From NCBI GenBank assembly GCA_943356465.1, contig CALREX010000003.1, positions 110,450 through 174,449 of the forward strand: DNA of 64,000 bases. The letters are read 5' to 3'. The translations under genes and the position numbers were made by a program. Every line of letters begins with the position of its first letter. Positions within the stretch are counted from its first letter, which is position 1. The notes beneath the pieces were generated by a model, which was not told where the DNA came from, did not search any database, and saw nothing but the letters and a program-made list of their open reading frames with translations. The stretch is from Candidatus Peribacteria bacterium (GTDB lineage Bacteria > Patescibacteriota > Gracilibacteria > UBA1369 > LOWO2-01-FULL-3). This document shows, piece after piece, positions 10,329 to 18,079 of the stretch.

Positions 10329-11834
10329 TTAGAATTTGTATTCTCCGTTAAACTGAGTCAAAGCGTCCTTAAGGACTTTCTCGGTATCAGCAGAGATTTC
10401 TTTTGACTCTCTGATATTTTTGAAAATTTCGGAGTGACTTGCTTCAATATATTTATAAAGTTTCTCTTCGTATTCTCTTACTTTTTCCGTAGGAACATGA
10501 GACAAATAGTCATTTATTCCGGCATACAAAATCACAACCTGCTTTTCCAATGAAAGAGCAGAATATTGTTTTTGTTTAAGGATTTCAGACAGACGATCTC
10601 CTTTGTTTAATTGTCTTCTTGTAGATTCATCAAGGTCTGATCCGAATTGAGCGAAAACAGCAAGCTCACGATATTGAGCGAGCTCAAGTTTTAGCTTTCC
10701 GGCAACCTTTTTCATCGCTTTAGTTTGAGCCGCAGATCCTACACGGGAAACAGAGATACCGATATTAAGAGCAGGGCGAATTCCTTTGTAGAAAAGATCA
10801 GATTCAAGGAAAATCTGTCCATCAGTAATAGAAATTACGTTTGTAGGAATGTATGCAGATACATCACCGGCCTGAGTTTCGATGATTGGAAGGGCCGTGA
10901 TCGAACCTCCACCATATTGTGGATCAAGACGACAAGCTCTTTCCAAAAGTCTTGAGTGAAGATAAAAAATATCTCCAGGATACGCTTCACGTCCAGGTGG
11001 CCTTCTAAGCAAAAGTGAAATTTCACGGTAAGCCCATGCATGTTTCGAAAGATCATCGTAAACTATCAGAACATCCTGTCCCTTATCCAAAAAGTACTCA
11101 CCCATGGCGCATCCGGCAAACGGAGCGAGGTAAGTAAGCGCAGCGGGATCAGAAGAAGAAGTCCTCACAACAATCGTATATTCCATCGCTCCATTTTTCT
11201 CAAGCTCAGCAACAATCTTAGCAACTTTTGAATCTTTTTGTCCGATGGCAACATAGATACAAATCATATCCTGCCCTTTCTGATTGATGATCGCATCAAT
11301 AGCAATCGCAGTTTTTCCTGTCTGACGATCACCGATAATAAGCTCACGTTGTCCTCTTCCAACCGGAATCATTGAATCAATAGCCTTGATTCCAGTTTGC
11401 AAAGGCACATCAACAGATTTTCTCTTGATAACACGTGGCGCAACTTTCTCGATAGGATAAAATTTATCAGTTTTGATATCTCCCTTTCCATCTTGCGCAA
11501 CTCCAAGTGAGTCAACAGTACGTCCAATCAATGCTTCCCCAACAGGCACAGACAAAATCTTTCCTGTTGTCCTAACCTCATCTCCTTCTTTGATTCCCTC
11601 ATCATCTCCAAGGATAATCGCACCGACAGAGTCTTCTTCAAGATTTAGCGCAACTCCAACTTGTCCGTTTGCAAATTGCAACATTTCCTGAGATTTCGCA
11701 TCAGAAAGGCCTGAAATACGTGCAATTCCATCTCCAACCTCAACGACGTATCCAACTTTTTCCACTTTCGCGGAAGAGTGAAATTTTTCAATTTGTTCTT
11801 TGAGTGAGGATAAAATTTGATCTTTAACTTCCAT
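10329..11834 (-). CDS. atpA: ATP synthase F1 alpha subunit
   Basis: This is the non-catalytic nucleotide-binding subunit that alternates with beta in F1. Motifs include the Walker A-type loop GDRQTGKTA, the region [20 protein letters not shown] carrying the arginine finger in its family, and the N-terminal barrel with [11 protein letters not shown]. The length of 501 aa is canonical. It lies 12 nt downstream of atpH. Confidence 0.97.
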   Translation of the reverse strand: MEVKDQILSSLKEQIEKFHSSAKVEKVGYVVEVGDGIARISGLSDAKSQEMLQFANGQVGVALNLEEDSVGAIILGDDEGIKEGDEVRTTGKILSVPVGEALIGRTVDSLGVAQDGKGDIKTDKFYPIEKVAPRVIKRKSVDVPLQTGIKAIDSMIPVGRGQRELIIGDRQTGKTAIAIDAIINQKGQDMICIYVAIGQKDSKVAKIVAELEKNGAMEYTIVVRTSSSDPAALTYLAPFAGCAMGEYFLDKGQDVLIVYDDLSKHAWAYREISLLLRRPPGREAYPGDIFYLHSRLLERACRLDPQYGGGSITALPIIETQAGDVSAYIPTNVISITDGQIFLESDLFYKGIRPALNIGISVSRVGSAAQTKAMKKVAGKLKLELAQYRELAVFAQFGSDLDESTRRQLNKGDRLSEILKQKQYSALSLEKQVVILYAGINDYLSHVPTEKVREYEEKLYKYIEASHSEIFKNIRESKEISADTEKVLKDALTQFNGEYKF

Positions 11835-11846
11835 AATTAATTGTGT

Positions 11847-12251
11847 TTAAGCATTAACAATTTGAGATTTTAGTGTTTTTAAACCTGTAAGAACGGTGCC
11901 ATCTATAATATATTCATCAAACTCTATTTTCATCCCACCGATAATATTCGGATCAATTTTTACTTTAATACTGGCCTTTCTGTTAAGAGCATCACTCAAA
12001 AGTTTCTCCAGATCCTTAGTTTCGGCATCATTAATTTCATACGGAACAGTGACCGAAGCAAAAACCTTGCCGTTTTTTTTCATCCACTGGCTAAAGAAAG
12101 CCTGAGAAAATTGCTTAACAAGTTTCCCCTGTTTTCTTTTCTTCAAGATATTCAAAAGATTTTCAATTCTTTCGTTGACGGTGTCACTATCCTTCTCTCC
12201 ATAAAGAGAGTCAGCCAGCGCCTGTGCATATTTTTTAAGTGATATTCTCAT
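11847..12251 (-). CDS. atpH: ATP synthase F1 delta subunit (short)
   Basis: Delta (OSCP) joins the peripheral stalk to the top of F1. The N-terminal YAQALADSLYG and the C-terminal IDPNIIGGMKIEFDEYIIDGTV are typical of the family. At 134 aa it is clearly shorter than the usual 175-180 aa, with the loss in the N-terminal helical bundle or linker. It is in the expected place between atpF and atpA, so I read it as a compact but functional form. Confidence 0.9.
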   Translation of the reverse strand: MRISLKKYAQALADSLYGEKDSDTVNERIENLLNILKKRKQGKLVKQFSQAFFSQWMKKNGKVFASVTVPYEINDAETKDLEKLLSDALNRKASIKVKIDPNIIGGMKIEFDEYIIDGTVLTGLKTLKSQIVNA

Positions 12252-12267
12252 AAGAACGGTAACGCTT

Positions 12268-12777
12268 TTATTCTAATTTTGATGATGCAATTTCTTTTCT
12301 TATAGCTTCTGCAAGCCGTTTTTGATCAGCTTTGTCAAAATCCTTCTTCAGGATTTTTTCACAAACTGAAACAATAAGAGTAGATACTTCTTCTTTCACA
12401 TCTTTAAGCATCTTTGCCTCTTCAGCTTTAAGTTGAGCTCTATACCTTTCCGCCAATCCGGAAATTTCCTTTTTGGCATTTAAAGTAGATTGCTCTCTTT
12501 CTGCCTGAGCCTCAACTTTCGCCTTTTCGATGATTTCCAGCGCCTTTTTACCGGCATCCGCAATCACCTGTTTCTTTTCTTCTTCCATTTTCACCATTCT
12601 TTCTTCTATTTTCCTCGTATCATCCACATTTTTCTCGATCATCTTTTTTCGCCGATCAAGAAGATCAAGAATAGGCTTGTAGGCAAGCTTTCTTAAAACA
12701 ATAAGTATAATTACGAAATTGACGATTTGGGCAAGAATGAGTTTTACGTCAATACCCAATTTTGAAACAATCTCCAT
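12268..12777 (-). CDS. atpF: ATP synthase F0 subunit b
   Basis: Subunit b forms the peripheral stalk. An N-terminal membrane helix (LILAQIVNFVIILIVLRKLAY, about residues 13-33) is followed by a long charged coiled coil rich in Glu, Lys and Ala running to the C-terminus. Only one b-type gene is present, so the stalk is probably a b homodimer. The gene lies between atpE and atpH with gaps of 16-19 nt. Confidence 0.95.
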   Translation of the reverse strand: MEIVSKLGIDVKLILAQIVNFVIILIVLRKLAYKPILDLLDRRKKMIEKNVDDTRKIEERMVKMEEEKKQVIADAGKKALEIIEKAKVEAQAEREQSTLNAKKEISGLAERYRAQLKAEEAKMLKDVKEEVSTLIVSVCEKILKKDFDKADQKRLAEAIRKEIASSKLE

Positions 12778-12796
12778 CTAATTTTGGATTATTTTT

Positions 12797-13012
12797 TTAA
12801 ACGAATTTGATAATCAATGCGACTACAAGCGCGTAAATAGCAATAGCCTCACAGAAAGCAATAGCCAAAATCATAGCTGTCTGAATAGAACCGGCAGCTT
12901 CAGGATTTCTTCCCATAGCTTCAAGAGCCTTACCAGCAAGAAGACCGATAGCAAGCGCAGGCATAGCTGAGCCAACTGCGATAGTCAACGCTACAAATAA
13001 ATTTTTATCCAT
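12797..13012 (-). CDS. atpE: ATP synthase F0 subunit c
   Basis: This 71-aa hairpin of two membrane helices forms the rotor ring. The polar loop is GRNPEA (residues 34-39), and the ion-binding carboxylate is Glu55 in AFCEAIAIY. The positions that mark sodium rings (Gln in helix 1, Ser/Thr after the Glu) are Ile22 and Ala56 here, so I infer proton coupling. It is the first gene of the operon, which reads c-b-delta-alpha-gamma-beta-epsilon-I-a. Confidence 0.95.
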   Translation of the reverse strand: MDKNLFVALTIAVGSAMPALAIGLLAGKALEAMGRNPEAAGSIQTAMILAIAFCEAIAIYALVVALIIKFV

Positions 13013-13162
13013 TTTTACAAAGGGTTAAATATATAATAGTTTTGTAAAGTGATAAACAATATAAATGTATTTATACAAAAATCAATACCTCTTAAGAGCT
13101 TTTTCAACAATCAAACCATATCTGTCAAGCCAAACACAATAAAAAGACATGATATAAAACCA

Positions 13163-13190
13163 TTGAAAAATAAGTAGAATACTATAGAAT
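13163..13190 (+). promoter_or_regulatory. Possible promoter for the GH16-like gene
   Basis: TTGAAA at 13163-13168 (4 of 6 matches) and TAGAAT at 13185-13190 (5 of 6) are separated by 16 nt, upstream of the ATG at 13208. The rest of the 195-nt divergent gap to atpE holds nothing else I can identify beyond A/T-rich sequence that must contain the atp operon promoter. Confidence 0.35.
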
Positions 13191-13207
13191 AAACACATCA
13201 ATACATA

Positions 13208-14221
13208 ATGCATAAAATAATGAATACAATTCCGTTCACAACAAAACTTTCAAAACTTACTTCGGCAATAGCAATCTCAGCATTGATGTTTTCTTCAATG
13301 AGCCTTCAAGCTTTTGCCGCAAACAGAACAATCGACTTTTCAGGATACACATGGACAGTAAAATCAGGATTTAACGGACCGGGACCAAACACATTCGATG
13401 ACAGCACGGCAAGCGTATTCTTGGACAGCTCAAATCAGCTTCATTTAAAAGTATCAAACATAGGGGGAAAATGGTATTCATCTGAAGCATATCTTCAATC
13501 TTCTCTAGGATATGGAACTTATGAATGGGAGACAAACAGCCGCGTAGACAAAATCGACACAAATCTAGTTTTGGGCTTATTCATGTACCAAGACGACACA
13601 CACGAAATTGACATAGAATACAGCAATTGGATGGAAGCAGCTGCAAATATGCTAAACTATACAGTCCAACCATATACAATAAAAAGTAATACATACACAG
13701 CTCCATTGAGCCTACAAGACGGCGTTTCAACTCACAAAATAGAATGGACACCGGATTATATTCTTTTCAGCACATGGCAAAACGGCCAAAAGCTTAACGA
13801 ATGGAAATATACAGGCTCAAACAATTTCGTCCCGGGCAGAGAAAGGGTTGATATGAATTTTTGGATGATAAAAGGACTTGCTCCAGCGGCAGGAACAGAT
13901 CAGGAATTAATCATAAAAAGCTTCAAATTCACTCCGGTTTCTGTAACACCTCCTGCATTAGTACCAGTAGTTACTGCAGATACGACAACTACAACAACGT
14001 CATCAACTGTTATCGCACCTGTCACAACAACATCAACTGTAACTCCTGACACTACAACAGTGACCACAGCCACAATAACATCGCCTACAATCAGCACTAC
14101 TACAGTAACATCAAGCACATCACCTGCACCAACTTTATCTACAGTTGATACAAAAGAAAACAGACATAGGAACATCCTCAGAAAATTCAAAGAGAAAATG
14201 AGAAAGATAAGCGGCAAATAA
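13208..14221 (+). CDS. Secreted GH16-like glycoside hydrolase with Thr-rich tail
   Basis: A signal peptide (about residues 1-37, ending SLQAFAA) is followed by a concanavalin-like domain of about 210 residues. It carries HEIDIEYSNW, matching the GH16 catalytic motif ExDxE, in which the first Glu is the nucleophile and the second the acid/base. GH16 enzymes cleave beta-1,3/1,4-glucans or related polysaccharides; the substrate here is unknown. Residues about 250-318 are a low-complexity Thr/Ser/Pro/Val linker, and the last about 20 residues are strongly basic (KENRHRNILRKFKEKMRK), perhaps binding the cell surface. A second in-frame ATG lies 4 codons downstream and is an alternative start. Confidence 0.85.
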   Translation: MHKIMNTIPFTTKLSKLTSAIAISALMFSSMSLQAFAANRTIDFSGYTWTVKSGFNGPGPNTFDDSTASVFLDSSNQLHLKVSNIGGKWYSSEAYLQSSLGYGTYEWETNSRVDKIDTNLVLGLFMYQDDTHEIDIEYSNWMEAAANMLNYTVQPYTIKSNTYTAPLSLQDGVSTHKIEWTPDYILFSTWQNGQKLNEWKYTGSNNFVPGRERVDMNFWMIKGLAPAAGTDQELIIKSFKFTPVSVTPPALVPVVTADTTTTTTSSTVIAPVTTTSTVTPDTTTVTTATITSPTISTTTVTSSTSPAPTLSTVDTKENRHRNILRKFKEKMRKISGK

Positions 14222-14226
14222 AAGAT

Positions 14227-15384
14227 TTACACACGTTTAACATCAACATTCAGACCATCTGATATAGCTTTCACGTCATCAGAAACTGTACATAGCAAAG
14301 TATATGGAGTATTCAAAAAAGCAACTCCACTGCGTCTCAAACAACTTTGAACAAATCTGGCATTTTGATGAGTAAGCGGTGGTTTTGGTGGTGGAAGATA
14401 TGCACGCATATTCGTTGGAAGGTCATCTATCCTCAATGCCTTACTCAATCCTTCGTATGAAAGATGAAAGGCATACGGAATTTCAGGATGTTTAGCCTCA
14501 AAATCAAGAAAATGCTGTCTTAAATCACCTTTTACACAAGGCAGGATAAATCCATCCGCAGGAGTAATTCCAAAATTCCTATATCCCCTATGAACAGGAG
14601 CATTCATCACTCTTTCTATTTCAGCAGAAGAACAGTTCGTTAAATTCATGTTTGCAAACCATTTTACCTGAGTCAAAAAAGCCCCTGCCTTCCCACGCAC
14701 AAATTCATATTGCAAAGCTTCATCATCGGGAAAAGCTCCACTTTCCCGAACAATATCTCTAAGCATAAGACCACGGGTTGCGTCTAGCTGTGAAGAAGAC
14801 TCGCCATCATATCCATGAATAGAAATAGCTCTGCCATTAAGAAAATCAACAGATTCATGAGAGAAATATTTGGATTTTTCAGGAAACCTCTTAATCACGT
14901 CAACACAAACAACCCCGGGAACATTTGGATGTTCCGTAACAAGACCTCGCGGACCATGAATAAGTGGCGCCACAGAAATAGTTACTCTGTCAGGATCATA
15001 ATCTCCACCCTCTTTTCTAGAATAGGCAGCAATTCGAGGATCACGACATTTATCTTTAACATCCTGCACAATACTATCAATATCCACAAGCTTCCCCTCT
15101 TCCGTAGGCATGGCATCGATAAGTCCCTTATAATCATTTCTCTCACTCGCTCTAACGATAACATCATCAGTATCAAAAGCATCACATGTCCAACCCAACA
15201 ACGCTCTAGCTCGCTGAGTTAAACCTTCACTTATACTAAAACCAAAAGAAGGTATAAGATGCGGCCTCACATCTATAACATCATCTCTAAGGTAATCCAA
15301 ACCTCCATTTTTCCCTCCAAATTCCGACATATACCCAGCTAATTGTGAATTCATATAGTTAAAATTTAAAATCACAACATTCAC
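14227..15384 (-). CDS. PEP-synthase-like ATP-grasp protein, tandem paralogue 2
   Basis: This 385-aa protein is a clear paralogue of its upstream neighbour (15381-16520); they share long identical blocks such as GPRGLVTEHPN, RGYRNFGITP and PPLTHQNARFVQSCL. The layout resembles the N-terminal nucleotide-binding part of PEP synthase or pyruvate phosphate dikinase: GGKNGGL at the start, VIVRASERND for the VRSS block, APLIHGPRGLV, and ALQYEF followed by QVKWF for the EWA...LQ block. The conserved THQNA near residue 338 could be a remnant of the swivelling histidine domain. This relation is my inference. The GTG start at 15384 overlaps the upstream stop by GTGA; an ATG at 15354 would align better with the paralogue and is a real alternative. 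Confidence 0.7.
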   Translation of the reverse strand: MNVVILNFNYMNSQLAGYMSEFGGKNGGLDYLRDDVIDVRPHLIPSFGFSISEGLTQRARALLGWTCDAFDTDDVIVRASERNDYKGLIDAMPTEEGKLVDIDSIVQDVKDKCRDPRIAAYSRKEGGDYDPDRVTISVAPLIHGPRGLVTEHPNVPGVVCVDVIKRFPEKSKYFSHESVDFLNGRAISIHGYDGESSSQLDATRGLMLRDIVRESGAFPDDEALQYEFVRGKAGAFLTQVKWFANMNLTNCSSAEIERVMNAPVHRGYRNFGITPADGFILPCVKGDLRQHFLDFEAKHPEIPYAFHLSYEGLSKALRIDDLPTNMRAYLPPPKPPLTHQNARFVQSCLRRSGVAFLNTPYTLLCTVSDDVKAISDGLNVDVKRV

Positions 15385-16520
15385 ATTGCCTCAACAGAAG
15401 AATTTAATCCATCTGATAAAACTTTTACATTATCCGCCCCTTCACAATTAAGCACATATGGACTGTTCAAAAAAGCAACTCCATCACGCTTCAAACAACT
15501 TTGAACAAATCTGGCATTTTGGTGAGTAAGCGGTGGTTTTAAGGCAAAATACGCCTTCATAGATCGCGGTAAATCTTCAAGCTGTAGCGGCGCAGTCAAA
15601 CCTTCAAGTGAAAGATGAAAAGCATAATCAACTCCAGGCTTTTTAGCCTCAAATCTTCGAAATGCACTTCTGGACTCACCATTGACACAAGGAAGCACAA
15701 GCCCATCTTGAGGAGTAATTCCAAAATTTCTATATCCCCTGCCATTTGGTAAGTCAAATACTTTCCTTATTTCAGAAGATGAACAATCAGTTTCATTAAC
15801 ATTCGCAAAAAACTTCACCTGATAAAGAAATCTTCGATCATTCCACAAACCAAATTCATATTGCAAAGCAATATCATCCGAAAAAAGCCCCGCCTCTCTG
15901 ACAATATTCCTAAGCTCAAGCCCATCACGTGCATCAACAGAAGAATCACCTCCATATATAGGCAAAGCCGCACCATTCAGGAAATCAACAGAAGAATGAG
16001 AGGCCATGAAAGAATGTGAATCACTCGAAGAATCACTGTAATCATCATAGACCATATCCACACATGAAACTCCGGGAAGATTTGGATGCTCAGTCACAAG
16101 CCCCCTTGGACCTTTAATAAACGGCGCAATAGCAACAGTCACATCATCAGGATCAAAATGCCCACCTTCTCTATTTGAATAATCAACAATTCTAGGATCA
16201 TTACACTTAGCCCTTACTTCTGCAATTATCGTATCAAGATCTTCAATCTTTCCAACTTTAGTCTCCATAGCATCCACCAATCCATAAAAATCATCAGCAT
16301 GACTAAGCCTGACAATAACACGATTAGTCTTAAAATCCGCACAGCGATCAGCAAGCAAACGCGCAATATTTGCAGTAATACGATCATGACGCTCAAGAAC
16401 AATAGAAGGCACAATATGATCACGAAGAGCAGAGGTGCTTCCCAAAAATTTCAAGCCTCCATTTTTACCACCAAGAGCATCTACTCTCGTTTCCAACCTA
16501 GGATCCATCCTGTCAGACAT
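15381..16520 (-). CDS. PEP-synthase-like ATP-grasp protein, tandem paralogue 1
   Basis: This 379-aa protein is the first of two tandem paralogues, probably co-transcribed through a 4-nt overlap. It has GGKNGGLKFL at residues 17-26, VIVRLSHADDFYGLVDAME, a block DPDDVTVAIAPF, and ALQYEFGLW with LYQVKFF. These echo the ATP-grasp core of PEP-utilising dikinases, but the match is distant. Residues about 190-205 are a Ser/Asp-rich loop absent from the other copy. The full dikinase would be over 750 aa with a PEP-binding barrel, so this could be a stand-alone phosphotransferase half or a protein with a new role. No signal peptide is present, so it should be cytoplasmic. Confidence 0.72.
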   Translation of the reverse strand: MSDRMDPRLETRVDALGGKNGGLKFLGSTSALRDHIVPSIVLERHDRITANIARLLADRCADFKTNRVIVRLSHADDFYGLVDAMETKVGKIEDLDTIIAEVRAKCNDPRIVDYSNREGGHFDPDDVTVAIAPFIKGPRGLVTEHPNLPGVSCVDMVYDDYSDSSSDSHSFMASHSSVDFLNGAALPIYGGDSSVDARDGLELRNIVREAGLFSDDIALQYEFGLWNDRRFLYQVKFFANVNETDCSSSEIRKVFDLPNGRGYRNFGITPQDGLVLPCVNGESRSAFRRFEAKKPGVDYAFHLSLEGLTAPLQLEDLPRSMKAYFALKPPLTHQNARFVQSCLKRDGVAFLNSPYVLNCEGADNVKVLSDGLNSSVEAM

Positions 16521-16594
16521 ATTTTTCGAGATAAAATATCAGGCATGCAACATTACGACAATACAGTAAAAATGTCAAGCTTAACCGCTCCCAT

Positions 16595-16630
16595 AAAAAA
16601 TCCCACTACGCTATCGTAATGGGATTTTTA
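16595..16630 (-). terminator. Rho-independent terminator
   Basis: A 10-bp stem AAAAATCCCA / TGGGATTTTT with a roughly 14-nt loop that can pair further; on the minus strand it ends in a T-run. It lies 17 nt after the stop of the lipoprotein gene 16647-17216 and separates it from the paralogue pair. Confidence 0.75.
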
Positions 16631-16646
16631 ATTTAGCTACGAAATT

Positions 16647-17216
16647 CTAATACTGAGGCTTGAAATATTTCGCGATAAAGTCTCCGTTAAGGCTTGAGCT
16701 TGAATCCTTGCTAGTCACCTTTCCGCAGACATAATCACTTCCAACATATGTCACTTCCACTTTTCCATTGTCGTCAAAAACTCCACCGGACAATTTTTCT
16801 GTAGAAATATTAAGCCAGCTAAGATCATTGTTTTCCTTATCTTTTCTATAATTCCAAGTTCCAACCTTAAGAGCTGATTTATCCTTTGTCTTAAGATCAA
16901 AATAAACATGAACATCCGTACCTTTTATATCAGCAAACGTATTTGCCGGATCAAATCTATCGTAGTTCGCAAAATGAAGAGTACCATAACCAACCCCCTC
17001 ATCAACAAACCAAGAATTCTTAGTCGCAAAAGTGACATCACCGGCCTCTGCAGATTTTGCATTAAGAGTCGTCTTTTCAGGACAACCTTTTGGCGCATTA
17101 GCGATAATATTAGGATCAACTACTGGAGCTGTCACAACAGGCACAGACACAGGAGTCTTGCTACAACCAACTAAAATCAATGCCGCAAGCATCGAAAGAG
17201 CAAAAAACTTTTTCAT
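16647..17216 (-). CDS. Hypothetical lipoprotein, 189 aa
   Basis: The N-terminus MKKFFALSMLAALILVGC is a classic lipoprotein signal with lipobox LVGC, followed by a Pro/Val/Thr linker. The mature domain (about residues 43-189) is predicted to be beta-rich, with two Cys residues near its ends (GCPEKT, VCGKVT) that could form a disulphide. I do not recognise the fold. It is closed by a hairpin terminator at 16595-16630. It is probably exposed on the cell surface. Confidence 0.75.
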   Translation of the reverse strand: MKKFFALSMLAALILVGCSKTPVSVPVVTAPVVDPNIIANAPKGCPEKTTLNAKSAEAGDVTFATKNSWFVDEGVGYGTLHFANYDRFDPANTFADIKGTDVHVYFDLKTKDKSALKVGTWNYRKDKENNDLSWLNISTEKLSGGVFDDNGKVEVTYVGSDYVCGKVTSKDSSSSLNGDFIAKYFKPQY

Positions 17217-17264
17217 AAATATAAATTAAAGAATAAGTTACTAAAAATTTAGCAGAATCTGGAT

Positions 17265-18014
17265 TTATTTCCTAGCCCAAATAAATCCCATCCTGTGGTC
17301 GTAATGAGATTTTTTAATATCAACCTTATATCCGTGCTTTTTCAAAATATCAACAAGCTTTTGTGCTCTCATTTCAGGCAAAAATTCATGATATTCGATA
17401 TAAAAAGATTTTATTTTTTTGAAAATTTCCATGCCGGACAAGCCATTCACACCACCTGAAACTGGATTATCCACCCTCTCCAAAATCTCAAATTCCGCAC
17501 CCTCAGAGTCCATTTTAACAAGATCTATATATTCGCATCCCTCCTTCACCAAATGCTTTTCAATAATAGTCTGCAAACTCACACAATTCACCTTTCTCGA
17601 AACAATACTTTTATCATCAGAGATAACGCTATGATTATGAGAATCTTCACTCAAAAAAAGCTCACACACTCCATCATTTCCAGTAACCGCAACATTTTTC
17701 GCAAAAACATTTTTTACTCTATTCATCTTCAAATTCTCCTTTAATACGGCAAAATTTTTCTCTTCAGGCTCATATGCAAAAATTTTCACAACACCATTCA
17801 AAACACTCGCATAAATCGAAAAATAGCCCTTGTGTGCACCAATATCCAAAACCGCACCACAAGCACCAGCGCTTGAAACACCAGCCTTTTTTATCACTTC
17901 GTCACAGACACCGTAATCCCTATCCACAAAAATCTCTTCAAACACAGAATTATCAGCATCACTCTCAACCAAGACCTCGATATCCTTTCCAAAAATTTTT
18001 ATGTGTTTATTCAT
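17265..18014 (-). CDS. FkbM-family SAM-dependent methyltransferase
   Basis: The SAM-binding motif VLDIGAHKGYFSIYAS lies at about residues 56-71, followed by the acidic motif YEPEEKNF and the FkbM hallmark VKMDSEGAEFEIL near residue 165. The family O-methylates sugars and small molecules, often in glycan or surface polysaccharide pathways. The substrate here is unknown. The gene lies directly behind the glnA terminator; a TGTTAGTAT box at 18021-18029 ends 6 nt before the ATG, which suggests its own leaderless transcript. Confidence 0.88.
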   Translation of the reverse strand: MNKHIKIFGKDIEVLVESDADNSVFEEIFVDRDYGVCDEVIKKAGVSSAGACGAVLDIGAHKGYFSIYASVLNGVVKIFAYEPEEKNFAVLKENLKMNRVKNVFAKNVAVTGNDGVCELFLSEDSHNHSVISDDKSIVSRKVNCVSLQTIIEKHLVKEGCEYIDLVKMDSEGAEFEILERVDNPVSGGVNGLSGMEIFKKIKSFYIEYHEFLPEMRAQKLVDILKKHGYKVDIKKSHYDHRMGFIWARK

Positions 18015-18020
18015 AAGAAA

Positions 18021-18029
18021 ATACTAACA
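18021..18029 (-). promoter_or_regulatory. Possible extended -10 box TGTTAGTAT, leaderless
   Basis: On the minus strand TGTTAGTAT is followed by exactly 6 nt and the FkbM ATG. The hexamer matches TATAAT at only 4 of 6 positions, so this is weaker than the other promoters, but the spacing is that of the leaderless ones. Confidence 0.35.
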
Positions 18030-18032
18030 CAA

Positions 18033-18066
18033 AAAATCCCGCCTTGCATAAACAAAGCGGGATTTA
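18033..18066 (-). terminator. Rho-independent terminator of glnA
   Basis: A GC-rich stem (AAATCCCGC / GCGGGATTT) with a loop of about 13 nt and a T-run on the minus strand, 14 nt after the glutamine synthetase stop codon. Confidence 0.8.
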
Positions 18067-18079
18067 CATAAGCATATTC

